Translations under genes and position numbers: made by a program
Shown: positions 1 through 7,647 of the stretch, piece after piece
Numbering within the stretch: position 1 is the first letter of the stretch
Layout of the letters: every line of letters begins with the position of its first letter
Notes under the pieces: generated by a model
What the model saw: the letters and a program-made list of their open reading frames with translations, nothing else
Told to the model about the DNA's origin: nothing
The model's database searches: none
Virus record (IMG/VR): IMGVR_UViG_3300021057_000011
Span: 1-64,000 of that record
Direction: 5' to 3' (one strand)
From: a virus
Length of the DNA stretch: 64,000 nucleotides

Positions 1-125
1 AGCCGGTTCTGATCCCTGTTGGTCAGGAGCTGGAAGCAGTATTCGCAGTGATGGGCGCTGTGGTCGTAGATCGGGCGCTGATTGCCGCAGCGGGAGCAGG
101 GGCGGGGTTTAGCTTTTGGAGGCAT
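1..125 (-). CDS. Zinc-ribbon mini-protein, 3' end beyond window
   Basis: The first 41 codons of a leftward gene are visible and the stop lies outside the window. A CxxC near residue 10 (CSRCG) and a second CxxC near residue 27 (CEYC), in a short basic protein, suggest a small treble-clef or zinc-ribbon fold. The start is the ATG at 123-125; it overlaps the end of the XRE-type gene to its right by 17 bases. The role is unknown. It is one of several tiny Cys-pair proteins in this left arm. Confidence 0.7.
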   Translation of the reverse strand, partial: MPPKAKPRPCSRCGNQRPIYDHSAHHCEYCFQLLTNRDQNR

Positions 126-498
126 CGGTTTCCTCCTGCAGGATGTTCAGGACCTCATCTATCGCTGCCGGCCGATCATAGCTGTGCCATTCGTCCTTCA
201 GGTGTTGGCTCGCCCGCTCAATCCGCCCCTCCAACTCCCGGATCCGGGCCTGGGCGGCGGTGAGGGGGTCAATTGGCCCTTGGCCTTTGCCGGTGATGAA
301 CCAGCCCACCTCACACCCGTAGAGCTGCGCGAACTGCTCCAACTCTGTCGCCCGCACATTCCGGCGGCCGGCTTCAATCTCCGAAACGGTCGGGCGATGC
401 CATTGTAGGCGCCGGGCCACTTCGCTCTGAGAGAGCTTGGAGGCCTTGCGGGCAAGGGAGATACGCTCTGCAATCGCGGCTTTATTCATCGTCGTCAT
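109..498 (-). CDS. XRE-type helix-turn-helix regulator
   Basis: A 129-residue protein whose first 65 residues form a canonical HTH_3/XRE domain (LSQSEVARRLQWHRPTVSEI core, then EAGRRNVRATELEQFAQLYG). The C-terminal half is predicted helical (REAR/LEGRIER heptads) and has no LexA/CI peptidase motif, so it resembles a small Cro/CI-like DNA-binding protein without self-cleavage. It may start at 498 or at the ATG at 489. It overlaps the 53-codon zinc gene to its right. Its operator and target promoter are not evident, because no promoter gap adjoins the gene. Confidence 0.85.
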   Translation of the reverse strand: MTTMNKAAIAERISLARKASKLSQSEVARRLQWHRPTVSEIEAGRRNVRATELEQFAQLYGCEVGWFITGKGQGPIDPLTAAQARIRELEGRIERASQHLKDEWHSYDRPAAIDEVLNILQEETDASKS

Positions 499-643
499 CG
501 ATCATGTCCTCGATCATCCAGTTCAGTTCGTCGCAGCAGTCCTTGCACATAGGGTCAAAGGGGCACTCCGGGCAGTCGTGGTCCGTCTGGGCCTTGCATT
601 GCCTGCAATGCCGCCAATCTGTTTCTTTGGCTGTTTTACTCAT
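482..643 (-). CDS. Small cysteine-rich zinc-binding protein
   Basis: A 53-codon gene in the same leftward series. It has at least four Cys pairs (CRQC, CPEC, CKDCC) followed by a strongly acidic tail ending DDDDE. The cysteine spacing suggests one or two structural zinc sites. It starts at the ATG at 641-643, which overlaps the end of the next gene, and its own 3' end overlaps the XRE gene start. Function is not recognised. Confidence 0.75.
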   Translation of the reverse strand: MSKTAKETDWRHCRQCKAQTDHDCPECPFDPMCKDCCDELNWMIEDMIDDDDE

Positions 644-1028
644 GGCTCAGGCCCTCGATCTGCTCGATCAGGGCCAGCAGAGCGGGCATACGGTCTATAG
701 CCAGCATCCAGAATTTCTCCTGATAGTAGTCGGCAAGTTCTTCAGTCAGCATGGTGTGGCGCTTGGACTCCGCTTGCTTCAACTCTTCCACCACCGGCCG
801 CGCCTCAGCGAGCAGGCGGCGGATCTGCTCCCGCTCGGATTCGAGGGTGGCGAGGCGGGAATAAGCGGCGGTCAGTAGCTCGGCTTCGGACTCAAAGGGA
901 CGGGCCTCGTGCCGCTTGCCGGTATAGTGTCGCCATGTCTCCCCATCCAGCACGATGGGATCCTCGCAGGTATGGCAGGTAGATTCAGGCAACCTGTTTG
1001 GGTTTCGGTTTGTCCCGACGTCGTTCAT
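636..1028 (-). CDS. Hypothetical protein, Cys pair plus coiled coil
   Basis: A 130-residue protein. The N-terminus has a CHTC pair near residue 18; residues 45-130 are Glu/Arg/Leu-rich and likely coiled coil. The start chosen is the ATG overlapping the stop of the gene on the right (TGATG), preferred over an in-frame TTG upstream. Unrecognised family; the architecture recalls phage proteins with a zinc knuckle and a helical dimerisation arm. Confidence 0.75.
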   Translation of the reverse strand: MNDVGTNRNPNRLPESTCHTCEDPIVLDGETWRHYTGKRHEARPFESEAELLTAAYSRLATLESEREQIRRLLAEARPVVEELKQAESKRHTMLTEELADYYQEKFWMLAIDRMPALLALIEQIEGLSHE

Positions 1029-1246
1029 CACCAATCGCCTCCGTCGTTTTCAATCTTGACCGTCGCCACCACATACTCCTGATCCATGCCGCCTGTGGGT
1101 GTGGTGGCTCGTTGTCCGTTCTTTTTCTTGCACACGCTCAAGCCTATGCTGCCATTGGCGAACAGCCACAGGCTTTTGGGCCAGGTCTTGGCGAGCCTCT
1201 GCAGAGCGGCAATGGCCTTTGTCTCGGCGGGGGTCAAATCAGGCAT
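1028..1246 (-). CDS. Hypothetical protein, 72 aa
   Basis: A small globular protein (LTPAETKAIAALQRLAKTW helix, then a beta-rich half with SIGLSVCKKKNG). It overlaps neighbours at both ends by 1-8 bases, supporting a real gene in a coupled series. No family is recognised. Confidence 0.75.
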   Translation of the reverse strand: MPDLTPAETKAIAALQRLAKTWPKSLWLFANGSIGLSVCKKKNGQRATTPTGGMDQEYVVATVKIENDGGDW

Positions 1247-1493
1247 TCGGGGCCTCCTTCACAGGTTTTACGATCTTGCCGCAGAAGAAGCAGCGCACCC
1301 GCTTCTGATCCACGGCATGGGCGGTCAGGGTGTCCCGATACTCGCCCTGGTTATCCACCAGCCACACCTCACGGCTATCCGCCTTGCGAGTGAACAGGCG
1401 CTCATTGCCGCACTTGCAGCGGTATTTGGGGTTCGGCTCGGCTCCGACGTGGTGGTGATAGGGGAGATTTCCATCAAGAGGCTCCTCAAACAT
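1239..1493 (-). CDS. Zinc-ribbon mini-protein (GEY family member)
   Basis: An 84-residue protein with CKCG and CFFCGK cysteine pairs flanking a beta segment, REVWLVDNQGEYRDTL. The same layout (Cys pair, charged stretch, V-D-x-x-GEY-like strand, second Cys pair) recurs at 15184-15603, 15596-15805 and 15971-16180. It is probably a two-knuckle zinc ribbon. Ligands could be DNA, RNA or protein; nothing here decides. Confidence 0.75.
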   Translation of the reverse strand: MFEEPLDGNLPYHHHVGAEPNPKYRCKCGNERLFTRKADSREVWLVDNQGEYRDTLTAHAVDQKRVRCFFCGKIVKPVKEAPNA

Positions 1494-1713
1494 CCCGCTT
1501 CATCTCCCTTTCCGCCACGCCCTTACAAGCGTCGACGATGGCGATGCAGTCGGGGCAATCAACCTGCGCGTCTGTTTTTCGGGTGAAGGTGGCAGATGCG
1601 CCGCAAAGGGTCATGTCGTCGTCGTAGGTGCACTCAAAATGGGTCAGGGAGCATTCTATTTCCAGCCCCCGATCTTCGAGGCATTCATACTCGATGTGCC
1701 TGAGCTTAGCCAT
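1486..1713 (-). CDS. Cys-rich hypothetical protein, 75 aa
   Basis: Several cysteines (CSLTHFEC, CGAS, CPDC) distributed over 75 residues in an acidic protein. A metal site is plausible. It overlaps both neighbours by 8 bases. Unrecognised. Confidence 0.75.
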   Translation of the reverse strand: MAKLRHIEYECLEDRGLEIECSLTHFECTYDDDMTLCGASATFTRKTDAQVDCPDCIAIVDACKGVAEREMKRDV

Positions 1714-2041
1714 CCTTCCCCTCCTCCTCCCTCTGCCGCTCCCAATCCAGCCGCCAGTCGATCATCCAGGCGTAATTCGCCAGGTGGCGCAGATGGCGCT
1801 GAGCCTGCTCACGATCTCCGATGGCATGTCCATCCCGCGCCGCTTCGAGATGCCGACCTATGCGGCTCAGCAGCTCCTCCGTCGAAGCGGCCGTGGGATC
1901 CTCGCCGGTCAGGTAGCGCTGGCACTGCTCCCAATTACCTTTGGTGGGCTCGTATTGCTTCTCCATCAGCAGTCCTTGCAGTTTTCGGGCAAATTTCTGC
2001 AGCGGCGAATCCGGACCGTCATTCCATGATCTTTTACGCAT
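1706..2041 (-). CDS. Hypothetical protein, 111 aa, helical
   Basis: A charged, mainly helical protein (QKFARKLQGLLMEKQ, EELLSRIGRHLEAARDG, REQAQRHLRHLANYAWMIDWRL) with no cysteines. Terminal overlaps of 8 bases connect it to the genes on both sides. No family recognised. Confidence 0.75.
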   Translation of the reverse strand: MRKRSWNDGPDSPLQKFARKLQGLLMEKQYEPTKGNWEQCQRYLTGEDPTAASTEELLSRIGRHLEAARDGHAIGDREQAQRHLRHLANYAWMIDWRLDWERQREEEGKDG

Positions 2042-2618
2042 CTTTCACTTCCTCCTGTGCTTCTTTCGTCTGCTCCCCCACCAGCGCCTGCAGCTCCGCG
2101 ATGCCGGCGAGCAGAGCCTCCAGTTTGGGACTGAGATGCTCACGGGTTTCCTCATCGGGGATCCATGCCTGCTCCAACTCTGCCGCCAGCGGGGCGAGGG
2201 CAGCGAGGCGCTCCCTGATCGTGGCCAGATGGGCGCGGGCTTCGTCACGCTGGATGGCCACCATTGTTGTAACGCGCTGCTCTTTGTAGATGAATTCAAG
2301 AGCCGTTTCAGCGCCCCTTTCCAGCCTTTCCACCTCGGCCGCCAACTCAGCCACCCGCTGCCGCTCTGCTGCAAGCTCGGCGTGGGCCTGCGTTAACTCA
2401 GCCGAAAGCCCATCCCGATACGGACTCAGATCAGAGCAGGCCATATGCCCGTAGGTATCGCTGGTGTACTGGCATTTCACCACCCACTGATTGCAAAGGA
2501 AATCGGGATAATCCATGACCAGCAGCATTTGCCGATCCCGATAATCCACCAACATTCCGGGGTGTATCCATACGTACTCTTCCGGGCAGGCTGGCCCGTT
2601 ACTTGCTATGCCACTCAT
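2034..2618 (-). CDS. PACPEE-leader protein with long coiled coil
   Basis: A 194-residue protein. Residues 9-70 form a module that begins PACPEEYVWIHPG and closes MACSDLSP; residues 75-190 are an Ala/Glu/Arg/Leu coiled coil. The first module is clearly related to that of the next gene to the right (PACPEEWWWMKPG ... MRCADLAP), so the two arose by duplication. Function unknown. Confidence 0.8.
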   Translation of the reverse strand: MSGIASNGPACPEEYVWIHPGMLVDYRDRQMLLVMDYPDFLCNQWVVKCQYTSDTYGHMACSDLSPYRDGLSAELTQAHAELAAERQRVAELAAEVERLERGAETALEFIYKEQRVTTMVAIQRDEARAHLATIRERLAALAPLAAELEQAWIPDEETREHLSPKLEALLAGIAELQALVGEQTKEAQEEVKDA

Positions 2619-3248
2619 TGCGAATCCTTTCCATCAGTTCCAGTCGTGTCTCGTAGCCCGGCGTGTCGGGGGTGAGGTCGATGTAGCCGGCGGCTTTCAC
2701 CAGCAGCGCGTCGAGGCGCTGGATCTTCTGCTGTGCCGCTTCAAGCTGGGAGCGGAGGCTGTCGGCTTCGGAGGGTGGGGCTGGATGTGGCGCTAAGTCA
2801 GCGCAGCGCATCGAGCCTTTGATATGGGATTTGCCCTCCGTGACGCCGTTGATCACCTGAACTTCCCATTTGCCCCGGACAATGGCCGGCTTCCCGTCGA
2901 TCACATAAGGCTCTTCGCGGCCCGTTACCCAGGCCCATGTTCCCGGCTTCATCCACCACCACTCTTCCGGGCAGGCTGGCTCAGTGCCCGTCAAATTCGG
3001 GGAGTCGGTCATACTCGCGCTTCGTCCTTTCTACGATCTCAAGGGTGACTTTTGTTCCGGGCTCGGCGTCGCAAAACTCGCCGTCGATGATGTTGCTGAT
3101 TTGATCGAAAGGTTGCAGGTAGGTTCCGCCGCCTTCGACCGTGACCTTGACGAACAGGCCAACCTGATCGCCTTCGGCTTTGACGCGGGCCAGGGCGTCC
3201 TCTGCGGCAGCCAGAAGAGGCTGAAAGGCTTCCGGGCAGGCCGGCTCA
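2576..3248. repeat. Threefold repeat encoding the PACPE leader
   Basis: A 20-base segment at 2576-2595 is repeated exactly at 2961-2980, and a close copy lies at 3229-3248. Each lies near the 5' end of one of three consecutive minus-strand genes and encodes PACPE(E). The repeat marks local duplication or recombination between adjacent genes. Confidence 0.8.
2599..3012 (-). CDS. PACPEE-leader protein, paralogue
   Basis: A 137-residue paralogue of the 2034-2618 product. Its residues 12-75 match that N-terminal module, including the paired Cys in PACPEE and MRCADLAP, while the coiled coil is much shorter. At the DNA level, 20 bases encoding PACPEE are identical in both genes. It overlaps its left neighbour by 20 bases. 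Confidence 0.8.
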   Translation of the reverse strand: MTDSPNLTGTEPACPEEWWWMKPGTWAWVTGREEPYVIDGKPAIVRGKWEVQVINGVTEGKSHIKGSMRCADLAPHPAPPSEADSLRSQLEAAQQKIQRLDALLVKAAGYIDLTPDTPGYETRLELMERIRNEWHSK

Positions 3249-3277
3249 GGCCCTGCGGTGGGGGTGTTACTCTGCAT
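2981..3277 (-). CDS. PACPE-leader protein, third copy of leader only
   Basis: A 98-residue protein that starts with the same PEPACPE leader as the two genes to its left but continues with an unrelated alpha/beta domain (VGLFVKVTVEGGGTYLQPF, TKVTLEIVERTKREYD). Either the leader was exchanged between genes, or three proteins keep a shared short targeting or metal-binding motif. The start has a GAGG ribosome site. Confidence 0.75.
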   Translation of the reverse strand: MQSNTPTAGPEPACPEAFQPLLAAAEDALARVKAEGDQVGLFVKVTVEGGGTYLQPFDQISNIIDGEFCDAEPGTKVTLEIVERTKREYDRLPEFDGH

Positions 3278-3740
3278 GGGATTTCCTCCTCAGAATCACG
3301 TATCTCGAATGCTCATCTCGGCCAAATTTGGCAGCGTAGCGATCGGGGCAATGGAACACGTCCGTCCAGGTGAATCCCCATTTGCCAAATTCAGCGAACC
3401 CTTTATCGGGGCGGTTCATGGCCATCGGCTGGCCTGCATTGGTGGCGCCGTCCTCTATCTCGCGGATATACAGATCGTCCGCAAAACTAGCGGGCACCTT
3501 CCCTTTGAACTCACCGTTGCCGAAGGGGCAATTCTGACAATCGCCGCCGTTTGTACAGTAGTCGTAGGAGTCGCTCCATTGAGCCCGGCTTGTGTCGTGA
3601 GCCTCCCACAAAGCCGCGTAGGTGCGGGGCTTAAAGGCACAGCGAGGCTGTGGGCTGATGGCGTCCACACGCAAGCGATTGCGGCCTTGGCCGTCTGGGC
3701 CACTGGGGTTGTAGGGGTCGTAGGTCAGATAGATCGGCAT
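3267..3740 (-). CDS. Hypothetical protein with Cys-rich loop, 157 aa
   Basis: The middle of the protein carries a compact cysteine loop (CTNGGDCQNCPFGNG near residues 62-76) and the protein is rich in aromatic residues throughout. A strong GGGAGGTGA ribosome site supports the start at 3740. The family was not recognised; a metal or Fe-S site is possible but unproven. Confidence 0.8.
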   Translation of the reverse strand: MPIYLTYDPYNPSGPDGQGRNRLRVDAISPQPRCAFKPRTYAALWEAHDTSRAQWSDSYDYCTNGGDCQNCPFGNGEFKGKVPASFADDLYIREIEDGATNAGQPMAMNRPDKGFAEFGKWGFTWTDVFHCPDRYAAKFGRDEHSRYVILRRKSHAE

Positions 3741-4054
3741 CCCTCACCTCCCGCGCGCGTGCTGCCGCCGGGCTGGGCTGCTACCAGCGGCCGAATGCTG
3801 AGAATCGCCCAGCCGTCCTGTAGCCCGTACGCAGGCCCTGTCATGACACCGAGAACCAAGCAGACTATTTCGCGGCCGGTGTAGACCAAGGGCTTGCCCT
3901 GTGCCATCTCCCCGCCCGTGTACAGGGTTTCTTTCAGGCGCAGTCCGTCGTTCGGCTTGAAATCCCGATCCGCCTTGCGAATCTCAAAGGTCTTGGTGCC
4001 GTCTAAGACTTGCTGAAACACGGGGGAATCGGTTTTGAGTTCGTGGATATTCAT
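3725..4054 (-). CDS. DUF3850 / ASCH-like domain protein
   Basis: A 109-residue protein that matches the DUF3850 pattern: HELKT at the start, F..VLDG.KTFEIRKADRDFK, then LRLKE, YTGREI and a closing GLQDGWAILSI. This family has an ASCH/PUA-like barrel thought to bind RNA or a modified base, and is common in phages. The DR(D)F motif and the closing strand are intact, with a 25-residue Gly/Arg-rich tail added. ATGA overlap with the gene to its left. Confidence 0.85.
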   Translation of the reverse strand: MNIHELKTDSPVFQQVLDGTKTFEIRKADRDFKPNDGLRLKETLYTGGEMAQGKPLVYTGREIVCLVLGVMTGPAYGLQDGWAILSIRPLVAAQPGGSTRAGGEGCRSI

Positions 4055-4503
4055 GCGTTGCTTTCCTCTCTGTGATTTGTGCCGCCGGGCTGGGTCTGCT
4101 GCTGGCCCGAGGGCTGAGCTTCTTTTGGGTCATCGCCCTTCAGCAAGCCCAGGTAAGTCTGATACTGCTCTCTCAGCCCCCTGTGCCGCTCTATATTTGC
4201 GGGCGTCGTGGTAATGCTCACCTCGCAGTAGAACGCTTCAAGTAGTTGATTGGCTGCTGCAAACCGTGCCTGATAATCGCCGGCCACCTTGCGGGCGTGG
4301 TCCTGGCCAAAGAGAGCCTCGTCCCGTTCTCGCTCCAGGGTCCGCACCAGGGCGAGCAGTTCCCGGCGATACTCCCAAAAATGATTGGTCATCTGCCGCT
4401 TGAGTTGAGCATCGCCAAGAGCAGACGGAGAAGCATTGATCCATTGCTTCTCCAGATCTTCGAGCATGATGATGTAGTCGGGGGTGGGGGTGGGGTTCGT
4501 CAC
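4051..4503 (-). CDS. Hypothetical protein, 150 aa
   Basis: A predominantly helical protein (LLALVRTLERERDEALFG..., DYQARFAAANQLLEAFY) with a Gln/Pro/Gly-rich disordered tail from about residue 125. It is coupled to both neighbours by 4-base overlaps. Unrecognised. Confidence 0.75.
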   Translation of the reverse strand: MTNPTPTPDYIIMLEDLEKQWINASPSALGDAQLKRQMTNHFWEYRRELLALVRTLERERDEALFGQDHARKVAGDYQARFAAANQLLEAFYCEVSITTTPANIERHRGLREQYQTYLGLLKGDDPKEAQPSGQQQTQPGGTNHREESNA

Positions 4504-4862
4504 GCTATAAATCCTCCGTTCATCAAATCCCGTGATTCCGGGGTGCTGTTGTGCTCTTTCCAGCGCTCGAATTCCTCTTGCAGGCTGTCGAGCCGCTCCT
4601 GCAGGTCTTCCTTGTCCCGCCTCGCCGCCGCGACCTCGTCCCGCAGCCGGCGCAGGAGGGGCAAGCCATCGTTTCTCAGGCTGATCAGAAGCTCGGCATC
4701 ATTCATCCCGATGTTCGATACCTCGACCACCACAGGCTTTGCGGCAGATGCGAAATACCCGAGGGCAGAGTGGATCACCTCAAGCCTCCACGGCCCCGGT
4801 GTCGCCTCTGCGTCCAGGGCCTCGAAGCGGGCGATCGCCTGGTCGATGTCGTCGATGGTCAT
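4500..4862 (-). CDS. Phage 'ATPGPW' family protein
   Basis: A 120-residue protein with the ATPGPW motif near residue 20 and NDAELLISLRNDGLPLLRRL near residue 60, a combination often seen in small hypothetical phage proteins, followed by a coiled coil. The start at 4862 follows GGAGGAGG. Function is unknown across the family. Confidence 0.8.
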   Translation of the reverse strand: MTIDDIDQAIARFEALDAEATPGPWRLEVIHSALGYFASAAKPVVVEVSNIGMNDAELLISLRNDGLPLLRRLRDEVAAARRDKEDLQERLDSLQEEFERWKEHNSTPESRDLMNGGFIA

Positions 4863-5071
4863 GATTCCTCCTCCACGTGTTGATGCCGGCGCCGATACTC
4901 CCAGCTGTCTTTCTCGGCGAAAAACGCCTGCAAGGCGAACCCCAGCACCATGAAAATCATGTTGTTGGCGGGGCTGGCGGTGCCTGCCCACAGCTGCCAG
5001 GTGTGGTACACCACCCCGACAGCCGAGAGGCAAACCATAAACCCGGCGGCATAGAATCCAATGGCGGCCAT
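4859..5071 (-). CDS. Small two-span membrane protein
   Basis: A 70-residue protein with two hydrophobic segments (residues 3-22 and 36-51) and a charged C-terminus (EKDSWEYRRRHQH). The topology would fit a holin-like, anti-holin or superinfection-exclusion protein, but no lysis gene adjoins, so function is left open. ATGA overlap with the gene to its left. Confidence 0.75.
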   Translation of the reverse strand: MAAIGFYAAGFMVCLSAVGVVYHTWQLWAGTASPANNMIFMVLGFALQAFFAEKDSWEYRRRHQHVEEES

Positions 5072-5394
5072 TATTGGTATAAAACATCCTTTCGGTCATA
5101 CTCCTGCAGGGCCTTCTCACTGCCCGCCCCCACGGCGATTTTCAGCCCGCCGTGAATGCTCAGCCACACCCCGGAGTGCCAGCACTGCACCATCACCGCC
5201 CCGCTGCCATCGGTGGACAGCTTGTAGGTGTTGATGTCCACTTCCAGGGCTTTGACCAATTTACCGGCGTCGTAGAGCTCGAGCTGCCCGTAGACCTTTT
5301 CCTTCGGCGGCGGGGAGGCCATGGGCAGGCGTTTGATCTGTAGGGTGGGTTCCGGGGGCGTGTCGAGTCGAATCAGGCGTTTCTTCGGGGGCAT
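5071..5394 (-). CDS. Hypothetical protein, 107 aa
   Basis: An N-terminal Pro/Lys-rich tail (about 30 residues) followed by a compact beta-rich domain (YGQLELYDAGKLVKALEVDI ... GAVMVQCWHSGVWLSIHGGLK). One-base overlap (ATG/TAA type) with its neighbour. Unrecognised. Confidence 0.75.
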   Translation of the reverse strand: MPPKKRLIRLDTPPEPTLQIKRLPMASPPPKEKVYGQLELYDAGKLVKALEVDINTYKLSTDGSGAVMVQCWHSGVWLSIHGGLKIAVGAGSEKALQEYDRKDVLYQ

Positions 5395-5424
5395 AGGGCA
5401 TCCTTCAGGGATGATGTTTGCGGA

Positions 5425-5706
5425 TCAAGTGGGCCAGGGAGATCCCCACGGGCCGGGAAGGGGTCTGTTCGATCTCTCATGGGGTGGAGGAAGGGGAGGG
5501 GGCTTCTTTTTCGGTGCCGCCTTTTTAGGGGCCTTTACGGGCCTCTTAGGGGGATCGACTTCATTCACGATGCCGCAGGTTTTCTTTTTGGGGGCGAGAC
5601 GAACTCCACAGTTCCAGCAGTAGATTTGATTGGTTGTTTCGGACGTGGTCTGAGTGTAGTTGGCCCAAGAAGTGCGGGGGCAGTCAAGGTGAGCCGTGAC
5701 ACTCAC
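5425..5706 (-). CDS. CxxC protein with Lys/Pro-rich tail, 93 aa, GTG start
   Basis: It starts with GTG overlapping the stop of the upstream gene (GTGA). An N-terminal half with Cys residues (CPRTSW, CWNCG, CGIV) precedes a tail made largely of Lys, Pro and Ala (residues 53-80), probably disordered and nucleic-acid binding. Function unknown. Confidence 0.7.
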   Translation of the reverse strand: MSVTAHLDCPRTSWANYTQTTSETTNQIYCWNCGVRLAPKKKTCGIVNEVDPPKRPVKAPKKAAPKKKPPPLPPPHERSNRPLPGPWGSPWPT

Positions 5707-5924
5707 TTCCGGTAGCACCCCAAGGCGGCATAGAGCAGATACAGGGGCAGCGCCAGCAGGGCAATCACCAGCCAGGGGAGATGCTCCCTGGCGAAGGCCC
5801 ACTTTTCCGGCCAGCCCCAGGGGATTTCCTTTCGCTCGAGTTTGCCGCGCAGCCGCTGGAGCTCCAGGCCCCGCTGCGCGATTTCAAGAAGCAACGCCTG
5901 AACATTCGACGGTGTGGGAAGCAT
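5703..5924 (-). CDS. Single-span membrane protein, 73 aa
   Basis: Residues 1-45 are helical and charged; residues 50-68 (LPWLVIALLALPLYLLYAAL) form one clear transmembrane helix with a short basic tail. It could be a membrane anchor or a spanin/exclusion-type protein. First gene after a terminator at 5946-5971. Confidence 0.75.
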   Translation of the reverse strand: MLPTPSNVQALLLEIAQRGLELQRLRGKLERKEIPWGWPEKWAFAREHLPWLVIALLALPLYLLYAALGCYRK

Positions 5925-5945
5925 AGGAAATGTCCTTTCTGATCG

Positions 5946-5971
5946 AAAAAGGCGCCCTGATCAAGGACGCC
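5946..5971 (-). terminator. Rho-independent terminator
   Basis: Minus-strand hairpin with an 8-bp stem (one G-U pair) and 5-base loop, followed by five U residues. It lies just left of the 30-codon basic peptide gene and separates it from the gene starting at 5924. Confidence 0.8.
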
Positions 5972-6000
5972 TCGAATGATGAGCAGAGCTCAAACCTGGA

Positions 6001-6093
6001 TCAACAGGATTTCTTCTTGCCGCCCATTTTGGGCGGGAATTTGGGCGGCTGCTTGGAGCCGGTCTTGGGTGCGGGTTTCTTCTTGTCGGCCAT
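6001..6093 (-). CDS. 30-residue Lys/Pro-rich peptide
   Basis: The ATG at 6091-6093, preceded by GGAGG nine bases upstream, opens a 30-codon frame starting MADKKKPAPKTG and ending GGKKKSC. About a third of the residues are Lys and a quarter are Pro, so it is probably disordered and might bind nucleic acid or an acidic protein surface. It sits alone between the 356-codon gene and a terminator. No family recognised. Confidence 0.55.
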   Translation of the reverse strand: MADKKKPAPKTGSKQPPKFPPKMGGKKKSC

Positions 6094-6154
6094 GGGGAAG
6101 GACCTCCGGGGTGGGGATCCTTTTAGCCTACCCGATGGGATCGGCAAAAACAAG

Positions 6155-7225
6155 CTAGGGGTCGAACAAATAATCAAAGCGCTCGGAGACCACCGGGGTG
6201 GGCTCGAGCGGAGTGTCGGGATGGATGTCCAGGTAGGACCAGATCAGGGGCGGGAGCTCTTTCGTGGCCGCTTGTTTGGCGGCTGTATGGACTCCCTCTG
6301 CCGGCCAAAGAGGCTCTTTCACCGTCAACAGGGTCCGGTTGGGGCGGATAGCGTGCAGCACCTTCCCATCCAGGCAAAAATACACCGGCACGAAGGTGAG
6401 GGCTTTGGTAGCTTCCTCCCGATGCTGACGGGAGTGTGCCACGATCCGTTCCCGGTTTTGAGCATACTCCGCATCGGACAGGTTGCGGAGGGTCTCAGCG
6501 ACAGTCTCTTCAGCGAGGTTGACGGGCCTCGCGGTCAGCGGATAAAGCCGCCCTGACGTGACATCCCTAGCGGTCAGCTGATACTCCCCTTCCTCCGGCG
6601 GCGCAGTACGAAGCTGCAGGGCCTCCAACCGGTCCCGGATCTGCTCAATGGTGATCCCGGGGACCAGGGTGACCCGATCGCCGCAATGGGGCTCGGCATT
6701 CTCCCCTGTGGGGGCGACGATCTGTGCATGCGGCCTACGGCTAGAAGCCAAGCGTCTAAATTGCCGGCCACCCATGAACGTGTGCTTGCCCACGAAATCT
6801 TCCCGCTCGGTCACCGCCCGGTCAATCAGGGACTGCAAAAAAGCACTGACCGGCAGGTTGGTGAGGACTTCGAGGTTGAGGACATCCGCACGGGTCAGGC
6901 AGTCTCCCGGGCCCCAGGAAAAGTCGATCACGACCCGGACCTGGCCCTGGGAATTGTAGCGACAGTCGGTGCAGTCCACCGTCAGGGTGAAGGCGGGCTG
7001 CAGGATCCGATTGATCGTTTTTGGGCCCAGATCCCCTACCAAATGCCCGCGCAGTTCCAGTTGAGCGGCGGTATAGGAGAGAATCTTCCCCCAGGCCGCG
7101 CTATGGTGGTCTCCCATCAGGGTGGGAAGATGCGTTTCGCGGCGGCTGGAATAACTTCCTTCGAACTGGAGCAGGATCTGGGCGAGGGTATCGTGGAAGT
7201 GGAAGTCGAAGCGGGTGACGTTCAT
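6155..7225 (-). CDS. Hypothetical protein, 356 aa
   Basis: One of the larger unknowns of the left arm. The N-terminus begins MNVTRFDFHFHDTLAQ. A CTDC pair lies near residue 88, and a low-homology region near residues 150-190 includes HCGDRVTLVPG. The last 100 residues are alpha/beta. No catalytic motif was identified. TGATG-type overlap with the 52-codon gene on its right. Confidence 0.8.
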   Translation of the reverse strand: MNVTRFDFHFHDTLAQILLQFEGSYSSRRETHLPTLMGDHHSAAWGKILSYTAAQLELRGHLVGDLGPKTINRILQPAFTLTVDCTDCRYNSQGQVRVVIDFSWGPGDCLTRADVLNLEVLTNLPVSAFLQSLIDRAVTEREDFVGKHTFMGGRQFRRLASSRRPHAQIVAPTGENAEPHCGDRVTLVPGITIEQIRDRLEALQLRTAPPEEGEYQLTARDVTSGRLYPLTARPVNLAEETVAETLRNLSDAEYAQNRERIVAHSRQHREEATKALTFVPVYFCLDGKVLHAIRPNRTLLTVKEPLWPAEGVHTAAKQAATKELPPLIWSYLDIHPDTPLEPTPVVSERFDYLFDP

Positions 7226-7380
7226 CGATCCTCGTCCTGCAATAAAATCTGCCTCAAATACTTCGACAGGTGCTCAAGCAACTCTGCCGCCCGATCTCGG
7301 TCTTCCAGGTCAATGTAGCCACAGCCGCGCTCCCAATCCTTGAGCTCGAGAAAACGGTAATCCTCAGACGTAGTGGACAT
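7222..7380 (-). CDS. 52-residue helical protein
   Basis: The ATG at 7378-7380 opens a 52-codon frame (MSTTSEDYRFLELKDWERG then ARAELLEHLSKYLRQILLQ-like helix), ending with TGA that overlaps the start of the 356-codon gene. Amphipathic helix at the C-terminus; probably a small binding protein. Unrecognised. Confidence 0.65.
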   Translation of the reverse strand: MSTTSEDYRFLELKDWERGCGYIDLEDRDRAAELLEHLSKYLRQILLQDEDR

Positions 7381-7594
7381 AGATCAACTCCTTTTTCACG
7401 GCCTCGTAGTCCTTCTCCCAGCGCTGCTGCACCAATTCATGATCCCCCTTAAAGCGACTGTAATAGGACACCTCTTGCGCGCTCCAATACCCATTGTCTT
7501 TTTCGTAATTGAAACGCACACGGTATTCATGATCGTAATCCTTGCGTTCATCTGCCTGGGATTTAATCCGCGCTTTTAGATCTTTAGTGCTCAT
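7364..7594 (-). CDS. Charged hypothetical protein, 76 aa
   Basis: Rich in Lys, Glu, Asp and Tyr (KDYDHEYRVRFNYEKDNGYW, EKDYEAVKKELIYVHYV). It overlaps the start of the 52-codon gene to its left. No recognised domain. Confidence 0.75.
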   Translation of the reverse strand: MSTKDLKARIKSQADERKDYDHEYRVRFNYEKDNGYWSAQEVSYYSRFKGDHELVQQRWEKDYEAVKKELIYVHYV

Positions 7595-7647
7595 GGGGAT
7601 TACCTCTGGGGGTAGAATGGATCGGATCCGGGGGAGGGGTCAAGGGG

